From Bauldia sp. (GTDB taxonomy: Bacteria > Pseudomonadota > Alphaproteobacteria > Rhizobiales > Kaistiaceae), in assembly GCA_028284325.1 (NCBI GenBank), contig JANQRX010000003.1:310001-374000 (forward strand): DNA of 64,000 bases, given 5' to 3'. Under the pieces are notes generated by a model. That model did no database searches. It saw only the letters and a program-made list of their open reading frames with translations, and was not told the origin of the DNA. A program made the position numbers and the translations under genes. Shown here in pieces: positions 33,583 through 41,593 of the stretch (positions within the stretch are counted from its first letter, which is position 1; each line of letters starts with the position of its first letter).

Positions 33583-34734
33583 ATGGTTGAGCGCGTATCG
33601 GGGGCCGCGACGACAACCACGGACGCCGACCCGTACCCCGCCGCGACACCTCTGCAACGCTTGGTTCTGACGCTGAGCCGCGTCTGGGCGTGGGTATTCC
33701 TCGGGCTCATGGTGACATTCTTCATCGTCGCCGTACCGATCGCCAGCGGCGGCTCGGTCAATTTCGTTACGCTCAGAAACTCCCAGAACATCCTCGTCGC
33801 CATCATCCCGATCCTGCTGCTCGGCCTCGGACAGACCTTCGTCATCATCGGCGCCGGCATCGATTTGTCCGTCGGCTGGGTGATGAGCTTCGCCTCGGTG
33901 ATCTCGGCGCTGGCAATCCGCGGGTCCTTCAACGCAGGCGCACCTCTGTTCCTCTCGGTCGTCATCGGCTTTCTGGCCGCCCTCGCCACGGGCTGCACGG
34001 TCGGCCTGTTCAATGGCCTCATCATAGCCAAGCTCAAGGTGCCAGCCTTCATCGTCACCCTGGGCAGTTCGTTCATCGTCCGCGGCATGGCGCTCCTGAT
34101 GTCGGAGAACACCACCGTCATCGGCCTGCCCAAGGGCGTTCGCAACTACGGCAACGATGCGCTCGCCTACTACATCCGCGGCGAAGGTGGCGGTCTCCAC
34201 TTCATTAACAAGCCGGAGGTGACCGGCGCGCTCCTGCGGCGCATGGATGCGATCCTGCCCTACCCGGTCATGGTCACGGCCGTCGTCGTGGCGTTGGCGA
34301 TCTTCCTGCTGCACAGGACGCAGTTCGGGCGCCATACCTACGCCATCGGCGGCAGCCCCGAGGCGGCGATGCGGACCGGCATTCCGGTCGCGCGACACAC
34401 CGTCCTGCTCTACGTCCTGTGTTCCTCAACCGCCGCCATCGCCGGCTTCCTGTCAACGCTCCGGTTCACGGCCGGCTCCGCGGTGATCGGCGATCCGCTT
34501 CTTCTCGCGTCCATTGCCGCCGTCATCATCGGGGGCGTCAGCCTGTTCGGTGGCGCCGGAACCGTCATCGGCACCGTCATCGGAGCCCTCATCATCGCCG
34601 TCCTGACGACCGGACTCGTCATGTTGAACGTGCCCGCGTTCTGGCAGTTCATCGTCGTCGGCGCAGTGGTCATCGTCGCGGTGTTGATCGATCAGTCGCG
34701 GGATCTGATCGTCAGTCGATACCGAACGGAGTGA
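33583..34734 (+). CDS. sugar-type ABC transporter permease (RbsC-like)
   Basis: The 383-residue protein has roughly ten hydrophobic segments and the BPD_transp_2 features GAGIDLSVGWVMSF and the later VIIGGVSLFGGAGTVIGTVI near the C-terminus. It forms the membrane channel, probably as a homodimer. The ATG at 33583 has a ribosome site (GAGGAAGGA). A roughly 55-residue loop between membrane segments (FNAG.. through HFINKPEV) is longer than in E. coli RbsC, as in Frc-type permeases. Confidence 0.92.
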   Translation: MVERVSGAATTTTDADPYPAATPLQRLVLTLSRVWAWVFLGLMVTFFIVAVPIASGGSVNFVTLRNSQNILVAIIPILLLGLGQTFVIIGAGIDLSVGWVMSFASVISALAIRGSFNAGAPLFLSVVIGFLAALATGCTVGLFNGLIIAKLKVPAFIVTLGSSFIVRGMALLMSENTTVIGLPKGVRNYGNDALAYYIRGEGGGLHFINKPEVTGALLRRMDAILPYPVMVTAVVVALAIFLLHRTQFGRHTYAIGGSPEAAMRTGIPVARHTVLLYVLCSSTAAIAGFLSTLRFTAGSAVIGDPLLLASIAAVIIGGVSLFGGAGTVIGTVIGALIIAVLTTGLVMLNVPAFWQFIVVGAVVIVAVLIDQSRDLIVSRYRTE

Positions 34735-34739
34735 TCGCC

Positions 34740-35504
34740 ATGGCCGATCCGATCCTGTCGATCAAGGGGATGACCAAACGCTTCGGTGGCTTGGTTGCCG
34801 TCAACGACGTGAGCTGGGACATTTATCCCGGCGAGGTGGTGGCGCTCCTCGGCGACAATGGGGCCGGCAAGTCGACCCTGATCAAGTGCGTATCCGGCGT
34901 TCACGCGGCTGAGGAAGGCGAGATCTATTTCGAAGATCGCTTGCGCCGGTTCTCGGGGCCGATCGACGCCCGCCGCGAAGGTATCGAGACCATCTACCAG
35001 GATTTGGCATTGGCCAACAATCTCGACGTCCCGTCCAACATCTTCCTCGGCCGCGAGATGAAGAACAGATATCTCGGCGGCGTGATCCGTACACTGGACG
35101 ACAGGCGCATGCTCGAAGAGGCGCAATCTGCCCTGGCGTCGCTGGAGATTCACTTCCCAACGCTGACACGGCCGATCGAGAGCCTGTCCGGCGGCCAGCG
35201 ACAGGCGGTCGCCGTCGCCCGCGCCGTCTACTGGGACGCCAAGCTGATGATCATGGACGAGCCGACCAACAATCTCGGCGTCCCGGAACAGAAGAAGGTG
35301 CTGGACCTGATCCGCAAGCTCCGTGACCAGGGCGTCCCCGTCATCCTGATCACCCATATTCTGCCGGATGTGTTCGCCGTGTCGGATCGGTTGATGGTGA
35401 TGCACCGCGGCCGCAAGGTGACCGAGAAGGTCACCTCCGAGACCAGCACCGAGGAACTCATCCAGTACATGGTCGGAGCGCGCGACGACTCGAAAGTCCA
35501 GTAG
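34740..35504 (+). CDS. sugar-type ABC transporter ATPase, single domain (FrcA-like)
   Basis: The 254-residue protein is a single ABC domain, unlike the double-domain RbsA: Walker A GDNGAGKST, signature LSGGQRQAVAVARA, Walker B LMIMDEPTNNLGV and H-loop VILITHILPD. The stretch after Walker B reads NNLG where family members usually have AALG. It starts five bases after the permease stop. Single-domain ATPases of this type occur in fructose/ribose/mannose importers of rhizobia. Confidence 0.92.
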   Translation: MADPILSIKGMTKRFGGLVAVNDVSWDIYPGEVVALLGDNGAGKSTLIKCVSGVHAAEEGEIYFEDRLRRFSGPIDARREGIETIYQDLALANNLDVPSNIFLGREMKNRYLGGVIRTLDDRRMLEEAQSALASLEIHFPTLTRPIESLSGGQRQAVAVARAVYWDAKLMIMDEPTNNLGVPEQKKVLDLIRKLRDQGVPVILITHILPDVFAVSDRLMVMHRGRKVTEKVTSETSTEELIQYMVGARDDSKVQ

Positions 35505-35581
35505 GTGGCGAACTAGCCTGCCTAAGGCGCGCCGGCCCAACCGAGCGGCACGATCCGATGTCACCTGGGTGCTTGAGAAGA

Positions 35582-35656
35582 TGGTGGGCGCGACTGGGAT
35601 TGAACCAGTGACCCCTACGATGTCAACGTAGTGCTCTCCCGCTGAGCTACGCGCCC
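35582..35656 (-). tRNA. tRNA-Val (anticodon GAC)
   Basis: The minus strand folds as a complete cloverleaf: acceptor GGGCGCG/CGCGCCC, D-arm GCTC...GAGC, anticodon stem CTACG/CGTAG with loop TTGACAT (anticodon GAC), variable GGGTC, T-arm ACTGG-TTCAATC-CCAGT and an encoded CCA end after discriminator A. It reads GUC/GUU valine codons. Confidence 0.96.
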
Positions 35657-35695
35657 ATCCACGAACCCGATGGCCGGGTCCGAAAGCCGGATCGA

Positions 35696-35724
35696 TATAT
35701 CAGCGTTGTCGCCGGGGCTTCAAG
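35696..35724 (-). promoter_or_regulatory. predicted sigma-70 promoter of tRNA-Val
   Basis: On the minus strand CTTGAA (35724-35719) and GATATA (35701-35696) are separated by exactly 17 bases, close to the alphaproteobacterial CTTGAC-N17-CTATAT form. The tRNA 5' end is 40 bases downstream. Confidence 0.65.
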
Positions 35725-35735
35725 TGCCACCGGTC

Positions 35736-36095
35736 CTATGCGGCCAGCAGTTTCTCGACCTCGTCGACCAGATCCTTGAGATGGAACGGCTTGGACAGGA
35801 CCTTCGCATCCTTGGGCGCGTTCGATTCGGGATTGAGCGCCACCGCCGCGAAGCCGGTGATGAACATGACCCTGAGATCGGGGTCCAGCTCCGTCGCCCG
35901 CCGCGCCAGCTCGATCCCGTCCATTTCGGGCATCACGATATCGGTCAGGAGCAGGGTGAACGGCTCCTCGCGCAATCTTTCATAGGCGCTGCGGCCGTTA
36001 TCGAACGACACGACGTCATGTCCGGCGCTTTTCAGCGCCTTGGTCAGAAAGCGCCGCATGTCATCGTCGTCTTCGGCGAGGAGGATGCGGGTCAT
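35736..36095 (-). CDS. cpdR: cell-cycle response regulator CpdR
   Basis: The 119-residue protein is a stand-alone receiver domain: TRILLAEDDDDMRRFLTKAL with the acidic pocket, phospho-acceptor D52 in LLTDIVMPEMDG, MFITGFAA, and the lysine in VLSKPFHLKDL. The residues match CpdR closely, including ALNPESNAPKDAKVL. Unphosphorylated CpdR directs ClpXP to degrade CtrA (with RcdA/PopA) and other substrates; phosphorylation by the CckA-ChpT relay switches it off. The protein ends in Ala-Ala, as expected for CpdR, itself a ClpXP substrate. It is divergent from an N-formylglutamate amidohydrolase gene. Confidence 0.95.
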   Translation of the reverse strand: MTRILLAEDDDDMRRFLTKALKSAGHDVVSFDNGRSAYERLREEPFTLLLTDIVMPEMDGIELARRATELDPDLRVMFITGFAAVALNPESNAPKDAKVLSKPFHLKDLVDEVEKLLAA

Positions 36096-36257
36096 AGGCG
36101 GGCTGGACTCGATCTTGCCGGGTGATGTCGTCCTGACTTGTACCCAAGGATTGATGCCCTGAAAAGCCGGCCCCCTGCCGGCAGCCGGCTGTGGACTTCG
36201 TCCACCGAACTTGGCAGGCTCACGGTGGCGGATGGGCGGCGCGAGCAGGAACAGGCG

Positions 36258-37160
36258 ATGGACCAACAGCCCACGGCCGACGGCATCCCACCCTTTGAGG
36301 TCATTGAGTCGGGGCACCAGCGCCTGCCGATGGTCGTCAACGTGCCCCACAGCGGCGCGTCCTACTCCGAGAGTTTTCTCGCTGCGACCGTGCTCGACGG
36401 CCGCGCCGTCCGGGCCTCCGAAGATGTCGCAGTGGACGAACTCTTCGCCGCCGCCGTCGCGGTCGGCGCACCGATGCTGCGCGCCAACTTTCCCCGTGCC
36501 TGGCTCGACGTTAACCGTGAGCCGTTCGAGCTCGACCCTTGGATGTTCCACGGGCCGCTCCCCACCCACGCCAATACGCGCTCGGTCCGGGTCGCAGGCG
36601 GGCTGGGCACAATTCCCAGGATCGTCGCCGAGGGCGCCGATATCTACCGCCATCCCCTGCCGGTTGCGGAGGCATTCCGGCGCATTGACGGTGTCTATCA
36701 CCCCTACCACCGCACCTTGCGTCGCCTGGTCGGCAGGACGGTGCGGCGCTTCGGATCAGCCGTCCTTCTCGATTGCCACTCCATGCCTTCCGCCATCCGC
36801 GGCCAGCGGGGGCGGCACAAGGCCGATGTCGTGCTGGGCGATCGCTACGGGACGGCCTGCGATGCCGCGCTGGTGGATCTCTGCGACGCGTTCCTGACTG
36901 CGGCCGGCTATCGCGTCGCCTGCAACCGGCCCTATGCCGGCGGCTACATCACCGAGCACTACGGCACGCCAATGGAGGGAATCCACGCCCTGCAGATAGA
37001 AATCAACCGGTCGCTTTACATGGACGAGGAGACGCTGCAGAAGACCGCCGGCTTCGATCGTGTCCGCGACGACATGGTCGCCCTGATCCGTCACGTCGGC
37101 GGCGCCTGGTCCGCGGGTTGGCTGGCCGGCGCGGGAAGCGGCGGCATAGCTGCCGAATAA
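36258..37160 (+). CDS. N-formylglutamate amidohydrolase family protein (copy 2)
   Basis: The 300-residue protein belongs to the same family as the gene at 2635-3483 but is clearly divergent. Motifs include VVNVPHSGASY, DVAVDELF, RAWLDVNREPFELD, YHPYHRTL and LLDCHSMPS with conserved His and Asp residues. The likely activity is amide hydrolysis of N-formylglutamate or a similar formyl amino acid. The ATG at 36258 opens a family-like N-terminus; the upstream in-frame stretch does not. It is divergent from cpdR and followed by hisN. Its 3' end meets the terminator of an antisense sRNA. Confidence 0.88.
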   Translation: MDQQPTADGIPPFEVIESGHQRLPMVVNVPHSGASYSESFLAATVLDGRAVRASEDVAVDELFAAAVAVGAPMLRANFPRAWLDVNREPFELDPWMFHGPLPTHANTRSVRVAGGLGTIPRIVAEGADIYRHPLPVAEAFRRIDGVYHPYHRTLRRLVGRTVRRFGSAVLLDCHSMPSAIRGQRGRHKADVVLGDRYGTACDAALVDLCDAFLTAAGYRVACNRPYAGGYITEHYGTPMEGIHALQIEINRSLYMDEETLQKTAGFDRVRDDMVALIRHVGGAWSAGWLAGAGSGGIAAE

Positions 37161-37188
37161 AAAGAGGCCGCCCTGAAACAGAGCGGCC
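37156..37188 (-). terminator. Rho-independent terminator of the suhB-type sRNA
   Basis: On the minus strand GGCCGCTCTG and CAGGGCGGCC form a ten-pair stem with a TTT loop, allowing one G-T pair, followed by TCTTTTTATT. It overlaps the last bases of the amidohydrolase gene on the other strand. Confidence 0.85.
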
Positions 37189-37240
37189 CTAAGTCTAGGG
37201 AGGAAACGCCCAAGAAGGGCAGGCGACATCTCTGTCGCAC
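37157..37240 (-). ncRNA. suhB/mmgR-type small RNA
   Basis: On the minus strand a compact sRNA shape is visible. A hairpin GCCC-TTCTT-GGGC (near 37221-37209) is followed by a single-stranded GTTTCCTCCCT segment, then a strong terminator hairpin and a T-rich tail. The exposed CCTCCC could pair with ribosome sites of target mRNAs. A candidate promoter is CTTGCA (37276-37271) with CAGATT (37252-37247). The arrangement and its position antisense to the leader of a SuhB-family gene match the alphaproteobacterial suhB (RF00519) element as I remember it; a covariance search was not run. Confidence 0.75.
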
Positions 37241-37395
37241 CGCAACAATCTGGGTCGTGTTCGGGGGCTTTGCAAGTGCGAAGTTGGTCGCGATGGCCGG
37301 CCCCGGGTCCCGACTATGAATTTTTGCATTAAATAACAAAGCCTTAGAAGCTATCACTGACCAGCTATTACCCCGACGCATAGGAGCCATGCGCC

Positions 37396-38193
37396 ATGGT
37401 CGACACAGACCTGCCCTCCTACGACTTCCTGAATCATCTCGCAGACGCAGCATCGGCCGCCATTCTGCCCCACTTCCGCAAGCGTCTTGACGTGGAATCC
37501 AAGACCGAAGGCGACTTCGACCCGGTGACCGCTGCCGACCGCAACGCCGAAGCGGCGATACGACGTCTGATCACGGAGCACTTTCCAGACCACGGCATCG
37601 TCGGCGAGGAATTCGGAAACGAACGGGCGGACGCCCGCGACGTGTGGGTGATCGATCCGATTGACGGCACGCGGGCCTTCATTGCCGGCATCCCGGTCTG
37701 GGGCGTGCTGATCGGCTTGCGCCGAGAGGGGTACCCGGTGCTCGGCATGATGGCCCAGCCGTTCACGGGCGAGCGTTTCTACGGCAATGGCGCCGACGCC
37801 TGGTATCGCGGCCCCGACGGACAAAGCCGACCGATGACGACCCGCGCCTGCGCTTCGCTGGAGGGCGCCACTATGTTCACGACCTCGCCGGCGCTCTATC
37901 AGCCAGGCGAGGAACGCGATGCCTACGACCGTCTGGAGCGGTCGGTCCGCCTGTCGCGCTACGGCGTCGACTGTTACGCCTTCGCGATGGTCGCCGACGG
38001 CCACGTCGACCTGACGGTCGAGCCGGGCTTGCAGCCCTACGACATCGTCGCCTTGATCCCCGTCGTCGAGGGCGCCGGCGGACAGGTCACCAGTTGGGAA
38101 GGCGGCTCGGCGGCGGAAGGCGGCAATGTCGTGGCCAGCGGCGACAGCCGCATGCATAAGGCGGCGCTGGAGATCTTGTCCGGCATTGCCTGA
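37396..38193 (+). CDS. hisN: histidinol-phosphatase (inositol monophosphatase family)
   Basis: The 265-residue protein has IMPase-superfamily motifs: GEEFGNERAD, VIDPIDGTRAFI with the Arg-Ala-Phe typical of HisN (IMPases have Thr/Ala-Asn-Phe), FDPVTAADRNAE, and a C-terminal GLQPYDIVALIPVVEGAGG in place of the WD motif. HisN dephosphorylates histidinol phosphate in histidine synthesis. The ATG at 37396 gives normal length. Upstream, on the other strand, is a suhB-type sRNA. Confidence 0.87.
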   Translation: MVDTDLPSYDFLNHLADAASAAILPHFRKRLDVESKTEGDFDPVTAADRNAEAAIRRLITEHFPDHGIVGEEFGNERADARDVWVIDPIDGTRAFIAGIPVWGVLIGLRREGYPVLGMMAQPFTGERFYGNGADAWYRGPDGQSRPMTTRACASLEGATMFTTSPALYQPGEERDAYDRLERSVRLSRYGVDCYAFAMVADGHVDLTVEPGLQPYDIVALIPVVEGAGGQVTSWEGGSAAEGGNVVASGDSRMHKAALEILSGIA

Positions 38194-38212
38194 CGCGACC
38201 TGTCCTCAGTCC

Positions 38213-38503
38213 CTAACCCTGCTGAAGATTGCGTTCACAGAACTCGCGCGCCTGCTCGTCGGTGATATCGCGACGATAGCAGTAAGGATCTGCGCCGCCC
38301 GGTCGGGACCAGGCGCTACGTTTGCCGCACTTACGTCCGGCCCTGTCGCGATTGTCCGGACAAGGGCAACTCCCCGAATAAGACGCAACACTCATCTGGA
38401 TCATCAGATCGCGGACCTGATCCAGCGGTATCGTACACGACGCGCGGGCTTCAATCGCAAGGCCCGCGACAACACCCATGGCAAGTAGAAGCCGGATGGC
38501 CAT
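38213..38503 (-). CDS. small cysteine-rich exported protein
   Basis: The 96-residue product has a signal peptide (first 21 residues, cut before SCTIP) and a cysteine-rich body: SGSCPCPDNRDRAGRKCG, then KRSAWSRPGGADPYCYRRD. The pattern CPCP..DRAGR.CG.RSA.SRPGG recurs in small secreted proteins and in some secreted nuclease-like proteins of alphaproteobacteria, but I cannot assign a function. Six cysteines in the mature part would allow disulfides in the periplasm. It converges with hisN. Confidence 0.8.
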   Translation of the reverse strand: MAIRLLLAMGVVAGLAIEARASCTIPLDQVRDLMIQMSVASYSGSCPCPDNRDRAGRKCGKRSAWSRPGGADPYCYRRDITDEQAREFCERNLQQG

Positions 38504-38652
38504 CTCAACCCCAGATTTAGGGGAGCGCGTATCTCAACTTCTGATAGCAATCCAGAGTTGCATGTCGTCACATGATCTATCTACGGATGCACGAAGTAGG
38601 TGCTTAAGCGGGAAAATCGGTGTCACGCCTGCGTGATGCTGGCGGCCGACGC

Positions 38653-39597
38653 CTAGCCCGAGCCGGGCACGAAGGCATCGAACGCGGCCCAGAACTGCTC
38701 GCGGATTGCGTCTGTCTCCGCCATCGGCTCGTGACGGGCGCCGGCGATGGTCAACTGGCGGGCGCCGCGGATCCGCGAGGCCAGCCGCTCCGACGCCGCG
38801 GACGAGACCACGCGGTCCATCCCGCCCGCGATCATCAGGATCGGCGTGCGGATGCCGCGCGCGAATTCCGGCCGTGCCGCCTCGGCGATAGCCGTGCAGG
38901 CGGCATACACCCAGCCGAAGGTCGGTCCATCGACGGTGAGCTGCGGATGGGACTTCGAAAGCGTCACGTTGCGCTCGTAGCGCAGCCGGTCGCCGGTGAG
39001 CGGGTTCCCTTCGAACGGTATCTTTTCCAGGACATCGTCGGCGGCACCGGGCGTCGGCAGCTCGCCGAGCCCGAGCGCGGTCACCACGGTGGCGACATGG
39101 CAGGTGATCGCCGGCCGCCCTCGCCGCCACGCTATATCCACCAGCGGCGCCGACAGCACCATGCGGCTGAACTGAACCGATCCCGAGCGTGCAGCGCGCA
39201 GCGCCATCATCCCGCCGGTCGAGTGCGCCAGCGCGAAGTAGGGCGGCGGACAATCCGGAAGGGCGATCTGGCGCATGAAGGCTTCCAGATCGTCGTCATA
39301 CTCCTCGAAACTGTCGATATGCCCCTTGCGGGGATTCCGCAGCAGGCGGTCCGACCCGCCCTGCCCCCGCCAGTCGAACGCGCCGACCGCGAAACCCCGC
39401 TCCCGCAGCGCGGTTACGGTCTCAAAGTAGCGCTCGATGGACTCGCCGCGACCCTGGAGAATGCAGACGGTGCCCAGCATCTTTCGGGCGGACGCCTTCC
39501 ATCGGGCATAACGCAGGCGGACACCGCCGCTCGAGGGCAGGCCGCCGACGATACCGCCTTCGGGGATGGGATTGTCGTAGGTGGCAAGGAGTTCCAT
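38653..39597 (-). CDS. alpha/beta hydrolase, lysophospholipase-like
   Basis: The 314-residue protein has the hydrolase_4/monoacylglycerol-lipase pattern. It shows GAFDWRGQGGSDR, the nucleophile elbow LAHSTGGMMAL (Ser in HSTGG), LMIAGGMDRVVSS (acid) and GARHEPMAE (His). It would hydrolyse lysophospholipids or other esters; no signal peptide is seen. The ATG at 39597 is used; a TTG at 39636 would add 13 residues. It stands alone, with 147 bases to the small secreted protein gene. Confidence 0.85.
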   Translation of the reverse strand: MELLATYDNPIPEGGIVGGLPSSGGVRLRYARWKASARKMLGTVCILQGRGESIERYFETVTALRERGFAVGAFDWRGQGGSDRLLRNPRKGHIDSFEEYDDDLEAFMRQIALPDCPPPYFALAHSTGGMMALRAARSGSVQFSRMVLSAPLVDIAWRRGRPAITCHVATVVTALGLGELPTPGAADDVLEKIPFEGNPLTGDRLRYERNVTLSKSHPQLTVDGPTFGWVYAACTAIAEAARPEFARGIRTPILMIAGGMDRVVSSAASERLASRIRGARQLTIAGARHEPMAETDAIREQFWAAFDAFVPGSG

Positions 39598-39880
39598 CGC
39601 CTGTCGGTCAGTAGTCGAGAAGCGGTGTTGGCTCAAGTCGGGGAGAGTGGGTCGGCGGCGCGGCTCTCGTGAACCGGCGCCGCCGACCGCGAGAACCGGC
39701 GCCGGAGGGGGGCGTTACGGCGTCGGGTTCCGCGACTGGCCGGCGGGAAGCGGGGAAGGCTTGGGGGCCGGCCGACTTGCCAACGACCATGGCAGCGACC
39801 GGCTGAACCGGCACCGAAGGGGCCGTTCATCGGGCGTTCAGGTACCGGGAACACACACGCCCGGCCCTGCTCCGACCGGT
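39598..39880. other. non-coding stretch upstream of the hsp20 promoter
   Basis: This region between the hydrolase start and the heat-shock promoter holds no convincing gene. Short open frames exist on both strands but have low-complexity, Pro/Arg-rich translations. It contains two close copies of GAACCGGCGCCG about 20 bases apart. Nothing else was recognised. Confidence 0.5.
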
Positions 39881-39910
39881 CTTGAATCGGGCCGCATCGC
39901 CCACCATCTA
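39881..39910 (+). promoter_or_regulatory. possible sigma-32 heat-shock promoter of hsp20
   Basis: CTTGAA (39881-39886), a 14-base spacer and CCACCATCTA (39901-39910) resemble the sigma-32 form CTTGAAA-N11-16-CCCCATNTA. Transcription would start near 39917, giving a leader of about 100 bases that contains the ROSE-like element. Confidence 0.6.
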
Positions 39911-39929
39911 GCAATCGCGGACGCCAGCT

Positions 39930-40021
39930 AAGGGTCCGCAGAGCCCGGTGCCTCAGTGGCCCAAAGCGGCGCAAAACGCCGGGTTCGGATCAACGTTGCT
40001 CAACAAGAGGACACGACAATG
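39930..40021 (+). promoter_or_regulatory. ROSE-like RNA thermometer in the hsp20 leader
   Basis: The leader ends in TTGCT (39996-40000) facing AGGA (40008-40011) across a short loop. This is the hallmark ROSE arrangement, in which UYGCU masks the ribosome site through a G-G pair that melts on heating. The pairing CTC/GAG closes the loop. A second hairpin, CGGCG-CAAAA-CGCCG (39967-39981), lies upstream as in other ROSE elements. The gene downstream is an alphaproteobacterial small heat-shock protein, the standard ROSE target. Confidence 0.72.
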
Positions 40022-40486
40022 AGAACCTTCGATCTCAGCCCCTTCTATCGTTCCACCATCGGTTTCGACCGCGTCTTCAACCTGCTCGATACGGTCGCCG
40101 GCGGCGAAGGCCAAGCGCAGGGCTATCCGCCCTACAACATCGAGCGGACCGGCGAGAACGACTACCGCATCACCATGGCGGTGGCCGGATTCGCCGAAGC
40201 TGACCTCAACGTCGAGGCGCGGCAGAACACACTGACGGTCAAGGGCGAGAAGCAGGTCGAAACGGACGCCGAGAAGACTGACTATCTGTATCGCGGCATC
40301 GCCGCGCGGACGTTCGAGCGCCGCTTCCAGCTTGCCGACCACGTCGAGGTCAAGGCGGCCAACCTTGAGAACGGCCTTCTGCACATCGACCTCGTCCGCG
40401 ACATTCCGGACGCCATGAAGCCCCGGTCGATCGCGATCGGCCGCACGCAGAGCTCGGCCAGGCAGATCGAGCAGGCCGCGGCCTAA
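40019..40486 (+). CDS. small heat-shock protein, Hsp20 (IbpA-like)
   Basis: The 155-residue protein has the IbpA-type N-terminus ([17 protein letters not shown]) and an alpha-crystallin domain at about residues 36-125, with [22 protein letters not shown] and the motif [22 protein letters not shown]-independent holdase that binds unfolding proteins under heat. The ATG at 40019 follows AGAGGA, which is within the ROSE-like hairpin. A strong terminator follows. Confidence 0.95.
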   Translation: MRTFDLSPFYRSTIGFDRVFNLLDTVAGGEGQAQGYPPYNIERTGENDYRITMAVAGFAEADLNVEARQNTLTVKGEKQVETDAEKTDYLYRGIAARTFERRFQLADHVEVKAANLENGLLHIDLVRDIPDAMKPRSIAIGRTQSSARQIEQAAA

Positions 40487-40510
40487 GCGCCATACCTGAG
40501 GGAACGATGG

Positions 40511-40539
40511 GAGCGCCCCGGCCATCGGGGCGCTCTTTC
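40511..40539 (+). terminator. Rho-independent terminator after hsp20
   Basis: A perfect ten-pair stem GAGCGCCCCG/CGGGGCGCTC with loop GCCAT is followed by TTTCA. The opposing threonine aldolase gene ends at 40538, so the element may serve both strands, although the other side lacks a clear T-run. Confidence 0.85.
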
Positions 40540-41593
40540 AGCGTCCGGCGGTGGCAAGAACCTCGCCGAAACGATCGACCTCCGCCTGCTCAGTCCGGAA
40601 GCTTGCGACCAGACGCACGCAGAAACGGTCGGTGCCCTCCTCCTGGAGGGCGATACTCCCGGGCCAGCGATAGAACCTGACCCCGCCCTGGTTGAGAGCT
40701 GCTTCCTGCGCCGGCGTGACGAAGGCGAACACCTCGTTACCGTCCGGTTCGACGACGAGGCTCGCGCCGGCCGCCTGCAACGCCGCAGCGACGCCGGCAG
40801 CGCCGGCATTGGCTCGTCCGGCAAGGTCCAGCCAATGGTCGTCATCGAGATAGGCGAGAAACTGCGCGGCGGCGAACCAGTTCTTTGACAGGCCATGTCC
40901 TGCCCGCTGCCGGGCATAGGTCAGGTCGCGCTGCCGGTCGGGATTGAACAGAACCACGGCTTCCGCCATCAGGCAGCCGTTCTTGGTGCCGCCGAACGAC
41001 AGGACGTCCACGTCGGCCCGCCAGGTAAGGTCGGCCGGTGACGCTCCGGTTCCGGCCACGGCCGCGGCGAACCGGGCACCGTCCATGTGCACCGCCATGC
41101 CCTGTTCGCGGGTGACGGCACTGATGGACGCGATCTCGTCCGGCCGATAGGCCGCGCCCCACTCGGTGAGTTGGGCGATGCTCGCCACCATGGGCCGGCC
41201 GGCATGGATGAAGTCGTCCGGATATCCGTCGAGGGCGGACCTGAGCGTAGCCGCCTCGATCTTCCCGGCTGCCCCGTCGAGGGCCTTGGCCACCAACCCG
41301 TCGCCGAAGAAGGAAACCGCGCCCGCTTCGTCATGCACGATGTGGGAATCGGCATGGCAGAACACGATGCCGCCCGGCCCGCCGAACGCGGCGATGGCCA
41401 GCGCGTTGGCTGCCGTCCCGGTCGCCACCGTGACGACGTCGACCTCGCGTTCGAACAGGTCGCAGAAGCGCGCCTCCATCGCCCGCGTGAGGTCGTCGCC
41501 GCCATAGGCCGGCGACGAGGACCTGGCCGCGTCGGCAACCGCCGACACGATCTTGTCCGAAGCGCCTGACCAGTTGTCGCTTGCGAAGATCAT
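40538..41593 (-). CDS. low-specificity L-threonine aldolase
   Basis: The 351-residue PLP enzyme has the threonine aldolase pattern: FASDNWSGAS, PAYGGDDLTRAMEARF, VATGTAANALAI, MDGARFAAAVA and the PLP lysine in LSFGGTKNGCL (K204). It cleaves L-threonine or allo-threonine to glycine and acetaldehyde. The ATG at 41593 is chosen because MIFASDN is the family start; an upstream start would add 17 unrelated residues. It is divergent from gltB across 310 bases. Confidence 0.92.
   Translation of the reverse strand: MIFASDNWSGASDKIVSAVADAARSSSPAYGGDDLTRAMEARFCDLFEREVDVVTVATGTAANALAIAAFGGPGGIVFCHADSHIVHDEAGAVSFFGDGLVAKALDGAAGKIEAATLRSALDGYPDDFIHAGRPMVASIAQLTEWGAAYRPDEIASISAVTREQGMAVHMDGARFAAAVAGTGASPADLTWRADVDVLSFGGTKNGCLMAEAVVLFNPDRQRDLTYARQRAGHGLSKNWFAAAQFLAYLDDDHWLDLAGRANAGAAGVAAALQAAGASLVVEPDGNEVFAFVTPAQEAALNQGGVRFYRWPGSIALQEEGTDRFCVRLVASFRTEQAEVDRFGEVLATAGR

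Noticed and set aside
39608..39814. Short open frame on the minus strand upstream of the hydrolase
   Set aside because: Pro/Arg-rich low-complexity translation, no ribosome site, no family.
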